DNA of 14,022 bases from Zasmidium citrigriseum (taxonomy: Eukaryota > Ascomycota > Dothideomycetes > Mycosphaerellales > Mycosphaerellaceae): positions 1 to 14,022 of the forward strand of contig NHNW01000128.1 in NCBI GenBank assembly GCA_002786025.1, given 5' to 3'. A model generated the notes under the pieces. The model was not told the origin of the DNA. It saw only the letters and a list, made by a program, of their open reading frames with translations, and did not search any database. Positions 1-9,189 of this stretch are shown here, piece after piece. Made by a program: the position numbers and the translations under genes. The number at the start of each line of letters is the position of its first letter. The first letter of the stretch is position 1.

Positions 1-2405
1 AAGTAGGTACTAGACTCTATACTCTTAAGCTAGTTCGTTAGAAAGCCTCGAATCTAGTCGCTATCTACTCTAGTTAGAGAGTCCTTTAGATATCTAAAGG
101 GCTATAATACTTTCTTAAGATACTACTAGTAGAGATAAAGAAGGCGCTTCGAAACGGCCTAGAAGAACTCCTATAGACGGTACTAAGCTCTATCGTAATC
201 TAGGGGAGGTAGATTAACCGCCTAAGTTACTATCTATTAAAACTTCTAAGTATTAATAGTCTTGTACTTAGGGCTCCTTATAGGTAAGTATCTATATAGC
301 TCTAACTCGTAAAAGGCTTACTTATAGTTCGTAGGAACGCTAATAGGTATAGAGTTACTATCGCTAGTATTAGGAAGCTAATCGAGGTTAATAAGCGCTA
401 CTATTAGCGCCCTAGAATCTAGTTCTTACTAAGGCGAGTCTTCTTCTATATCTTTATCTTTAGGGTTAAGAGTAGGAAGGTTATCTTAGCTAGTACTATT
501 AATCTTACGAAGAGACTCGTTAAGATCTCCTTCGCTATCGTCGTTATTCTTAGTCGATAGGAGCGCCTAAGATTTAGGTTCTAGAGTAGGCTTAAAGCGA
601 GTACTTCTTTACGTACTACGCGAAGAATCGTTAAGTAAGAAGCCTATACTATCGAAGAGGTTATTAAGGTTAATAATAGCCTTCTTCTTACCCTTTAGGC
701 GTAGCGCTATAATATTAAACTCCTCCTAAGTATCGACTATCTCTTCGTCCTTATTCTTATTATTATCGTCGCCGTTTAGGGTAGGTAGAGACTCCTAATA
801 CTAAGGTAACTACTAAGTCTATATCTTAGGCTCTAGCTAAGAATCCTCGATAGAGGGCTAGATATCTTAAGGCTCGTCCTCGCTATTAGTACTAGGCGAG
901 GCTACTAATAGCGTCTTCGAGCTATAGATCTATAAGTTTATAGTCCTAGACTTCTTATTAGGACTCTAGTAATATAGTAGCTTAATACGAGTAAAGGACT
1001 CCTTTAGCTTCTTAGGACTCTCCTCGCTCTAAGTAATAGTCTTAGCTATATTAAGGACTAGCGTCGTATCTTAGTAAGGGCTTATAGAACGACCGCGCTT
1101 CTAACTAACCTAACTTAGCTCCTTAGATACTACTTTAATACGAAGGCGAGTAGGACGAATAACGAACTAAGAGGGGTAGACTTACTAAGAAGTACTACTT
1201 TAATCCGCTTTAAACTTAGCCTAAGTCTAGCTATAAAGGGCTCTAGTCTTATAGTCTATAGTAATATAGTAGTAGTTTTTATTATACTTATACCTATCGC
1301 GGGTACTCTAGGCGGCGCTAAGCTTATTCTAGCTCTTACGGTATAGCCTATCGTTAATCTCCTATAGATAGTCGTCGTTAATCTAAAGAAGACCTATCTA
1401 GGCGTTCTTACCTTCTATATACTTCTTCTTAGTAGTATAGTAATCTAGATAGATAGGCTTATACGAGAAGGTCGTTAAATTCTTTAAGTTCTTATCGACT
1501 AGTTCTATCTTTACGTAGGCTAAGTAGTACTTATTAATAGCTACTATAACCTATCGCTAGTTCTAGCCTTCTTTATAGGTATACTCGATTATAGGAGCTA
1601 GATTAATCGTCTCGTTCGAGGAAAGAAGGAGGCTAGGATCGCGCTTACTATTATCTATAGCTTCCTAACGCCTATCGTTAATAAGGTATAAATAGTAGTA
1701 GAGAGGAGTAAGCGACTCGTTATTATTAATAATCTCCTAGATCTTAAGTATAGCCTCGCCTTAGCGGAGGATATTCTTCTTAGATTCCTTTACTAAAGGT
1801 AGCCTCTTAGTATTCGTATTAATTAGTCCCTCTACTTTTAGGCGGTACTACTTAAGGTAGATAATTACGCTAGTAAGGACTAAGTCGAGGTACTCCTTCG
1901 TCTAGGTAGCCTTATTATTAATATAGCTAAAGAGATCTATCGCCGTAGTATTAAGATTACTATTATACTCTTAAGATAGCTTATTAAGAGCGCTAGAGAT
2001 ACCCTAAATAAGGCCTAAGTCGTAGTTACGGAAGTAGAGGCTCGTAAAATCGTTATAGTTCTTAACTATATAGCTTTAAAGACTTAAAGCGAGGTTACTA
2101 AGGAACTAATTATTCTACTAGGAAGAGGTATAGCTACTAATAACTTAAGCGCCTATAGTTAGAACAACTATAGTAGAGGAAGACTAAGTAGCCTTAGTAG
2201 TAGCTTAAGCTACTTTAACTTTAGCCTAGTTCGTAGGCGTAAATAAAGTAGTAGATAAAGAAGTAGTAGGCTAAGAATCCTTAGTAGATATATCTTACTA
2301 CTTAGCTAGCTACTTCTTAGCTACTAGCTTAGTAATAGGCTCGGCGCCTAGCTTAGTAATAGGAGCGTTAGTAGGCGAGACGTTAGGATTCTCGATATTA
2401 GCTAT
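1..2405 (-). pseudogene. Long unidentified decayed ORF, product unknown
   Basis: On the minus strand, codons whose lowest plus coordinate is a multiple of 3 form one continuous protein-like frame of about 800 codons that continues past the left edge. TAG/TAA codons occur at roughly the density expected of lost Gln/Trp codons and do not cluster. A plausible former start is the ATA at 2403-2405 (read M-A-N-I-E-N-P-N), but the frame stays open to about 2528, so this start is uncertain. The N-terminal part is Thr/Ser/Lys/Ala-rich with a small in-frame repeat. The middle (about 2150-1150) is charged and looks globular, with segments such as Y-T-Y-K-E-G-W/Q-N-W/Q. The part near 1050-400 is acidic and Ser-rich. 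I recognise no zinc knuckle, RT, integrase or transposase motif. It could be a Gag-like or accessory ORF of a second transposable element, or a multicopy host gene caught by RIP. That it was coding is an inference from composition and frame continuity. Confidence 0.55.
2324..2363 (-). repeat. 16-bp direct repeat, in-frame octapeptide duplication
   Basis: The same 16 bases occur at 2324-2339 and 2348-2363, 24 bases apart. This is exactly eight codons of the minus-strand frame and encodes two copies of P-I-T-K-L followed by a variable Gly/Val, Ala and one more residue. The codon-multiple spacing supports this stretch having been protein coding. Confidence 0.75.
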
Positions 2406-4140
2406 CTTAAAGTAGTACTTATAAAGAGGCGCGTAGAAAGCGAGAAATCGAGTAAGGAGTAGTAGTCGTAAAGTACTAATAGTAAGCGTATTAGAAAGCG
2501 TATAGTAAAGCTTATAAATAAAGAGTAATTAGGTAGAAGTCTTAAGAAGCGTATATAAATATATATAGGCGCGAGTAAGAATCGTAATACGGATAAAGGT
2601 AAGTTACTATAGAGGTAGGTAGCGAAGCTAGAAGTATTATAGTAGCAAATTTTCTAAACCTTATTACCCTAGGCGATAGCTATATATAGTAACGAGCTTA
2701 GAGAAGGAAGGTACGTCCGTTTAGGTTAGAAGAGGTCTAGATAGCGTTAATAAGTAGTATAGACGGCTAGAAGTACTTCTAGTATAGTATAGAAAGCGTA
2801 TTATTCGAGGAAGAAGGTAGGAGAGCTTAGAGAAGCCTAATATAGGCGTTTATATATACTAGTAGCCTATACGCGCGGTTTCCTCGAGTAACTAGTAAAT
2901 TAGAGCCGAGATTAGAGTTCTTAGCTTATAATCGACTACTACGCTTTACTCGAGTAAGCTTAGAAACTAGTAAGCTATTAGTTAATATTATTAGCTTAGA
3001 GATAGGTCCTTCTAGATTAGGTAGGAGGTACTAGTATATACTTAGGGATTTAGGGTCTAGCTATTACTTAAAACCTCGAATCCCTAATAGTTATCTCCTT
3101 CTTCCTTACTTTAAGGAGTTAATCTATAATAAGCCCTTCTATAACTAGCCCTACTATAAGGGACTATCGTTTCTAGTTATACGTACCTAGGCGGAGGTTC
3201 TTTCGATTCGTAACTACGGATCTAGTTAAGATAGCGAATCCCTAAGATTCTAGTACTAGTAGCTTCTCTCGTTAAATTTACGACTTATAGATAGAACCTA
3301 TATTTCCTATTATCTATCTCGTTAGTACCTATAGCTAAATTTAGCTATATAGAGCGATTTCTAATCCTCTTTTACGTATATTCTATATAGTAAGGATATA
3401 AAAGTTATAATAAAACATTAAATTAACGCCTATATCCTTATATATTAATTAAATAGAGTTTATTATTAAAATTTCGAAAAATTAAGTAGTCTCGTATATA
3501 TTATATAATAAAACAACTAATTTAATACGTTAAAGGACAAATAAAATTTAAAAATTATACTAAAACCTTTCTTAACCTAGGTATACTCCTCCCCTACTTA
3601 GAAGAGTCTAACCTTAGACGTTCTCTAAAGAAGTATTGTTTCTAGTAGTAGAAAGGAGCTATACTATTACTATAGATATAAGCTTATTATATAGGGAAAG
3701 TTAAGTTTCTTAACTAAAAGTAGTAGATCTAGAATACCCTTATTAAGACGCGTTTAAGGGTAAGTATCTCGTCTATTAGGGATATTAGGTAAGGCTTCTA
3801 GGTAGAGTAAGTTAGTAAGTAGGGTAGTAGTAGTAGTATTACAATTATAGTAGTAGCGCTATTACCTATTTCTATCCCTTATAGCTATACGCTAAGGAAA
3901 GAAAGTAAGGAAGGCTAGTAGGTAAGGGTCTTTTATACTCTAGGAAATAGAGGCTAGCTAATTAGTATCTATTATTTCCGAGTTACATAGCGTTATCGTC
4001 CTTAGTTCCTAGGTATATATATATAGAGGAATCCTAAGCTTATTTCCTTTCCTTAAGCTAGATACTCTACTACTAAAAATCTATAGCCTAGTAGAGTATT
4101 CTACTAAGAGAGCCGCGACTATAGTACTTTTACGAGCGCG
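2406..4140. other. No recognisable gene; inter-element junction region
   Basis: Nothing in these 1.7 kb could be matched to a protein family on either strand. The first part (2406-2650) lies directly upstream of the unidentified minus-strand frame and could be its leader. From about 3,400 the base composition becomes more AT-rich and surviving CpA/TpG sites become frequent. A run of TAG/GTA triplets lies near 3824-3860 and could be a mutated CAG/CAA-type microsatellite. The 3' LTR of the gypsy element, or the end of the second element, may lie here or in the next 1.5 kb. LTR ends cannot be picked out, because the usual TG...CA termini would have become TA...TA and the partner LTR is outside the window. 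Confidence 0.5.
3396..3560. other. AT-rich block with surviving CpA sites
   Basis: This short block is visibly richer in A and T than its surroundings, with runs such as the A-rich stretches near 3405-3420, 3470-3485 and 3540-3560. It retains CpA at 3416, 3514 and 3538. It contains few CpG. It may be unique or old DNA between two repeats, or an LTR or UTR segment. No coding sense is visible in it. Confidence 0.5.
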
Positions 4141-5700
4141 AGTATTACGTAAAGTATTTAGATTGTCGAAGCGTTAATACGAGTAGTAGGCGTATAAATT
4201 ATATAGTACTAGGGCTAGTAGTAAAGCTATTATACCTACTTAGGCGTATTAAAGTTAGCCTTTAGAGCGTTAAGGCTATATAGTTAGTATTAGAGTATTA
4301 GTTTACTACTAGCGTTAGTAGTAAAGTATAGAAAGATATACTAGTAGTAGGTATAAATCTTTGCGTAGTACGCGAAGCTTAGTTTAGGCTTAGCGTAGTC
4401 TATATAGGAGCTCCTAGGCTAATTAGAGCTTAGCTTAGCGGCTAGTAAGTAAATAAAACAGGTTCTAAGGGAGCTTATAACGCTCTTCTTTAATAGCTTT
4501 AGGAGCTTTAAGAAAGTTAATAACCTATAAGAGGTAGTAGAAGATAATAGTATTAGCCGCGCTAGTCTATATATAAGATAAGAGCTTCGAGAGCCTTAAA
4601 AGCGGTAGAGTAGCGTTAAAAAGGTTACTATTCTATCGAGGGACTCCCGTACGAGTTAAATAGTAGTAAGACCTTACGCGTATTACTACCCTCGAGGCGG
4701 AGGTAGTTATAGAGTCTAGCGTACGCTAGTATCGAGGTACTTCTTCTTAATCTTCTACTTCTTATAACGAAGAAGAAGCTAGTAAAGAAGGCTACTACTA
4801 AGGAGGACGAGCGCTAGCTAGCTAGAGGTTTATACTTTTAGTACCTTTTATACTCGTAGTAAAGCCTTCGAGTTTATTAAGTATACTAATATATATACTA
4901 AATTCGTCTACGGGACCGTATTATATAGTATATCGTAAAGCTTCTATATTAAAGTATATACTATCTCGTACGAGCCCGTTACGCGTAGGTACGTTATTAA
5001 AAAAGATACCTTTAAGTTCGTAGAATAATTCTACGTTTAATAGTAGTAAAACTAAGCGCTTATACTTCTATCTAGGGCTAAGGCTAGTATAGGTCGAGTA
5101 TACGCGTATAGACGTAGTAGCGTTAGCTACTTTAAGGTAATTCCGTAGTATTAGTAGATAGAGTTAGACTATTATTTTACTAAAGATATAGTCTATAGGA
5201 AGCTTAGACTACGTACGGGTTATTCTATAGCTACGAGGGTATAAGAAATCCTCCTACCTACTTCTTTCCTATAGTTAGAGCTAGCGATACTAGAGATAGA
5301 GAAGGTAGAGGTAGAGGGCCTAGCTAGGAGGTAGAGCGCCTAGCTAGGTTAAGAATACCGCTAGGTAGAGCTACTATATATAGAGCCCTATATAGCTATT
5401 ATTACTATTAAAAACGCTACTATTTAACTCCTAGTAGCTACGCGAGTTAAACGGTATATACTTTAACTATATTAGTTATTATTAAGGGCGATACTTATAC
5501 TAGTAGATAAGGTATTAGATAGTAGCCCCGTCTAGCCTTCGTCTTACGCTTCTTACTACTATTAAAGAAAAGAAGAAGCTTAGAAAGTATTAAGGTGTTA
5601 AAGATATAGTAGCTTAGGTATAAAAGTCCGCGTAGTACGTAGAGCTTAGTAGTTACGTAATCGTAATATTATTAGGGGATATCTAGTCGAGTATACTATT
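4141..5700 (+). other. Weak plus-strand candidate coding region, unidentified
   Basis: Reading the plus strand with codons starting at positions congruent to 1 mod 3 gives protein-like stretches, best from about 4471 to 5620. One run at 4823-5029 has a single in-frame TAA and reads as mixed hydrophobic and basic sequence (for example K-F-V-Y-G-T-V-L-Y-S). Apparent stop density over the best part is about one in ten to eleven codons, and it is higher before 4471. This is worse than in the gypsy frames, and a second plus-strand frame around 4480-4800 looks equally good. I recognise no domain. If real, it would run toward the 3' end of the gypsy Pol frame, either as an antisense ORF of the same element or as part of another repeat. 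It may also be non-coding LTR or UTR sequence that merely looks open because TGA has been erased. Confidence 0.25.
5311..5350. repeat. Two tandem 20-bp units
   Basis: The units 5311-5330 and 5331-5350 match at 17 of 20 positions. Each contains the palindromic ten bases CCTAGCTAGG (5319-5328 and 5339-5348). CTAG is strongly over-represented in RIPed DNA, so the palindrome itself may be a by-product, but the phased 20-bp duplication is real. Confidence 0.7.
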
Positions 5701-5723
5701 AGAGGTACTTATTAACGTTATTA

Positions 5724-6190
5724 ACGACGTAGAGGCTAGTCTATACGTTAATACTTATTAAAATCGATATAAGTAAAGTCTCTAATAACTTATAGCGACT
5801 AGCGGTTATTATATAAGTCGTACTAGAGTACTAACTCTTACCTACGGCGTTCGCGTTAACGATTACGATTCCTAGTATTCTAAGATAGTCTAGTAAAGTT
5901 ACTACCTTTATCGTTATTAGATTTAATCGGCTAGCTATCTTCGTCGATCTAGCTAGGCTAGATATCCTCGTCTTCTTCCTCTAGTTCTAGTTCTAGTTCT
6001 TAATTATTATTAGGTACTAGTTCTTACTCCTTATTATTAGGCTCTAAGTTCCGTAGGTATTCTAGAGTAAATTAATCTAGTAGAACTAGAGGTACCTACT
6101 AAAGTTTAGACCTATAGAAGTATCTAGTACCGCCTTAGCGATCCTTAAGAATAGCCCTATCGAGTTCCTTAATAGAGAACGTTTAAGATC
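5724..6190 (-). other. C-terminal tail of Pol, acidic then basic
   Basis: After the GPY/F-like module the frame reads R-S-K-L and V-P-L-V-L-L-D. It then has a strongly acidic stretch at about 6000-5950 (E-L-E-L-E-L-E-E-E-D-E-D, encoded by short TTCTAG repeats on the plus strand at 5980-6000), followed by Asn/Arg-rich residues (N-R-N-R, R-E-R-R-R) near 5870-5830. Four stops within five codons at 5709-5723 mark the probable end. Such low-complexity tails are common after fungal gypsy integrases. A plus-strand frame also appears open across 5600-5930, so the exact end of Pol is uncertain. Confidence 0.55.
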
Positions 6191-6194
6191 TATA

Positions 6195-7163
6195 TCTAGT
6201 AGAAGCAATTTAATATAGCTCTCTCTAGTAGAAAGCGAGCTTAAGGTCGAATCTTTTATTAAGATCTAATCTACGTAAGAGTATATAGTCGCCTACTTTC
6301 TAGTTAACGTCCTTCGCGCGCTTAGCTATATTCTAGTAGGTAATATAAATAAGGCGAAGGCGGTTAACGCGGTCTTTAACTTCTTCTATAGTCTAGTTAT
6401 ATTATTAAAGCTATATAGCTCGTAACCGTAAAAGCTCTATAGTTCCTTTATCTTTAATTTTATAGAAAGCTTAAAGAAGGATCGTTAGATATACTAGTTC
6501 TATAGGTAAGATTATATCTCGTCCGTATATAACTTTAGTAGGGGTATAGCCTATAGAATACTTAATAGTAGTCTAATCTACCTAGAGGTAGGCGTCGACC
6601 TATTTCTTCTAGCTAGTTCGATTTTCTTCCCCTAAGTCTTAATAGATCTTAGAAATAGCTTCAATTAATAGCCTATAATATCGTTCGACGATTCTATTAG
6701 CCTAGGGATAATAGAGCGTAATCTTAATAGCTTTAACGCCTATCCTTCTAAGTAATCGTTCTACTTCTTTAGTATTCTTAGTTCTACTATTAAAGAAGAT
6801 ATAGTATATATAGCCGTACCTATAGAAGACGTCCTTATAGAGAAAATTAGTAACTATTAGAGCTATAACCTAGTTACTAGCGTAATAGACGACCTTAGCC
6901 TTAGCCTAGCTACTAAGATACTCGACCGCGACTATAAGGCTTCCTTTATCGTCTACTTATATAATATTAACGCCCTATCTAGTACTAACGAAGGCTTACT
7001 ACGAGTATCGAGCTAGCGAGAACTATTAATCCTTATAGTCTTTCTTATAGACTTTATATACTTAAACTTAGTTCTTAATATCTCTCGTTATACTAGTCTA
7101 GTAGTATCGAGCTCTAATTGCTATAAGAGTAGCCTCCCGTCCCTTATAGCCTCGTTAATCGTA
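6195..7163 (-). other. Integrase: HHCC finger, DDE core and GPY/F-like module
   Basis: The N-terminal finger has TAC (7161-7163) and TAT (7146-7148) four codons apart, next to K-G-R-E-A-T, then tat-Lys-Val-tat (7056-7058 and 7047-7049). This fits H-X4-H...C-X2-C with all four ligands now Tyr codons. The core begins at V-D-D-K-G-S (Asp at 6951-6953 intact), followed by the Y-L-S-S-W/Q-A-K block. The second Asp in F-F-N-S-R-T-K-N is AAT at 6789-6791 (family form F-F-D-S-G-T-E-N). The Glu of R-I-V-E-R at 6684-6686 is intact, with 34 codons between the last two. About 6305-6200 reads V-G-D-Y-M-L-L-R and R-E-L-Y, a GPY/F-like C-terminal module. No chromodomain is evident after it. The enzyme would insert the DNA copy. 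Confidence 0.9.
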
Positions 7164-7712
7164 AAGAGACTCGAAAATTCTCTTCTAAGTAGCTAGGTTA
7201 TTAATTACTACCTATAGTAGGGTATTATACATAGCCTAGAAAAAGAGCTTCTAGTTCCTAACTAAGTACCTAGTAGTACGGATCTTCTAGTAGTAGAAGT
7301 CTAAGGACTTAACTCGTACTAGGCGCTAACTAGTTACTTTAAAGAAAGCGATATTATAAGAGTTATCGCTATAGTCTCTATTAAGGAATCGCCTAGCTAG
7401 AAGATCGCCTAGTCCTAGGTATTAAGTTTCTTAATAGTTCGAAGGACTAGCTTTAGGAGTCTCTTAGCGATCCTTAGTAACCGTAATAGGTATAGATATA
7501 ACTATATTAGGTATATTAATATTAGAGAGGTTAATATAGTCTTTAAAGTCTACGTCTATATCCTCTAAAAGTATTAAGTTAGGGTACTAGATTACTATAG
7601 AGTTAATATCTAGGAAAGAAGCGTTATAGACTAAGATATTAAAGAAAGCTAAGTCGATTATTTCCTTAACGTTATTATCTTAGATAATCTCGTTAAGATC
7701 CTAAGGCGTCGC

Positions 7713-8110
7713 TAGCCTACGAGAGAGTCTATCTATAGCTATATACTTCTTACTAGGAACATAAACGATCTTAAAGTTAAAGAGCCTAATCTAGGCGATC
7801 TAGCGAGTAAGAGCTACGTTTAGTAGATTAGAATACGCTATATTAAGCTAATAAATTAGAGTCTAGGCGTCTAGTTCTAGTAGAAAGTAGACTCTCTAGA
7901 GGTATAGCTTAAGCTTCTTAAGAACGTTAAGGATAGCTCTATATTCTTTACGTCTAGCGTTAAGCTTTACTTATCCTTTACTCTAGACTCTACTCTTATA
8001 TCTAACTAGGTACCTCTTACTATTCTTATCTATTTACTATAGGACGGCTCCCTAGCTAGCTCTACTTACGTTAATAGAAAGAATAATTAGGCCGCTATAT
8101 AGGCTATAAT
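7713..8110 (-). other. RNase H domain, one catalytic Asp lost
   Basis: The RNase H of Ty3/gypsy elements follows RT and removes RNA from the hybrid. Here the first catalytic block reads I-N-V-S-R-A-S-x-G-A-V-L, where the family has D-A-S-x-x-x-x-G-A-V-L. The Asp codon at 8070-8072 is AAC, explained by GAC after ATT. The second block, R-R-K-E-Y-R-A-I-L, keeps its Glu (7944-7946), and the third, L-E-L-D-A-x-T-L, keeps its Asp (7869-7871). The domain ends with the usual D-R-L-S-R-R-L at 7713-7733. Confidence 0.85.
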
Positions 8111-8279
8111 CGAGAGATACTAGAACTAGTACTATAGTAAGAAGATATTTTAATAATTTAAAGGTATAATTACTAAGAATACTCTAGATAAAAGTAGTCT
8201 TTCCTTTCTCTATTTTCTTAACTTTAACGAGATTATAGAGAGGCGAGGAGATAATTATATATTAAGGAATCTAGATCTA

Positions 8280-9050
8280 GTAGAATACGTAAACTCTAAG
8301 GAAAGAGCGAACTTTAGTAGCGTTTAGAGGAATAGGCTAGTTAATAATCTTATTAATATAAGATAGATTAGGATACCTTTTTTTACTCCTATAGACGTAC
8401 CTAACGACTTTAGTAGATTCGTAGAGGAAGTAAGACTTCGCTAGAGCGATAGTTAAACTAGTACGTTTAAGATTAGTAAGAACGTTATCTAGGGTCTAAA
8501 TAGCTATAACTACCTAGTTACGAAGTCTAGGAGTAATAAACTCTTCTTTAATATAATAAGAAGGACCCTTAACCCTAACGTTATTAATAAATACTCTTAT
8601 AGTATATATAATATAATCTAAAATAATATAGTAGAGAGCCTACTAAAACTATATAACTAAATTTATACTACCTTAAGGTAGGGTTATTATCTAAAGAAGT
8701 CTAAAAGGAGTCTAGAAAGCTATAAGGTCTTAAGATTCTTTAGCGAGTAGAAGTTAGTTATAGCTACTATAAAGATTAACGAGACTAAAGTATCTAAGGT
8801 AGGTAAAGTCTTCTAAGAAGGTATCCGTTTCTAGAGGGATATATACGTCCCTAATAGTAATACGATTAATTTACTAAGTATTATTAATAAGCTAATATTT
8901 CCTAGGGACGCTCTTAGAAATAATAAACTAGTTATTAGAGTAAGAGCTTTTACTATACTCTAGAATACTATTCTTAATCCTCTCGCGAAGTATATTGTTA
9001 ATAATAGGCTTTAGAGACTTTAGAATCTTATACCTATATTTAGGTACCTA
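8280..9050 (-). other. Reverse transcriptase domain, catalytic Asp residues lost
   Basis: Recognisable blocks in order are: I-K-N-S-I-L-E-Y-S-K-S-S-Y-S-N (fingers, the family's G-I-x-x-x-S-x-S-x-x-S); motif A at about 8775, L-V-N-L-Y-S-S-Y-N-Q; a W-T-P-F-R-L and L-P-Q-G-S-M-N block (the family's T-P-F-G and L-P-x-G); motif C at 8580-8591, F-I-N-N-V-R-V-K-G-P; and the K-V-R-S-F-L-R thumb/connection block near 8,300. Motif A Asp (8775-8777) and both motif C Asp codons are now AAT/AAC, each explained by GAY preceded by T. The F-I-D-D-V-x-V-K-G-P form, rather than Y-L-D-D, marks a particular lineage of fungal gypsy elements. Confidence 0.9.
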
Positions 9051-9189
9051 GGCTTAATAAGGAACTATCCTAATTACCTAAGGAGGTATAACGTCTAAAC
9101 GTATTTACCTAATCTCGCTAAAGGTCTAAGATAGAGTATTCTTACGGTTAAAGAGTATCTCCCTAAATAGGTCTATTTCTTCGTTAGTA

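Noticed and set aside
4716..4729. 14-bp perfect palindrome CTAGCGTACGCTAG
   Set aside because: Single occurrence in a sequence enriched for CTAG and TA; nothing nearby suggests an operator or terminator.
4480..4800. Second plus-strand frame resembling the tail of a pogo-like transposase
   Set aside because: The resemblance is only compositional; no DDE residues, helix-turn-helix or terminal inverted repeats could be found.
5600..6200. Chromodomain at the C-terminus of integrase
   Set aside because: The tail after the GPY/F-like module is low-complexity acidic then Asn/Arg-rich, with no aromatic cage pattern I could recognise.
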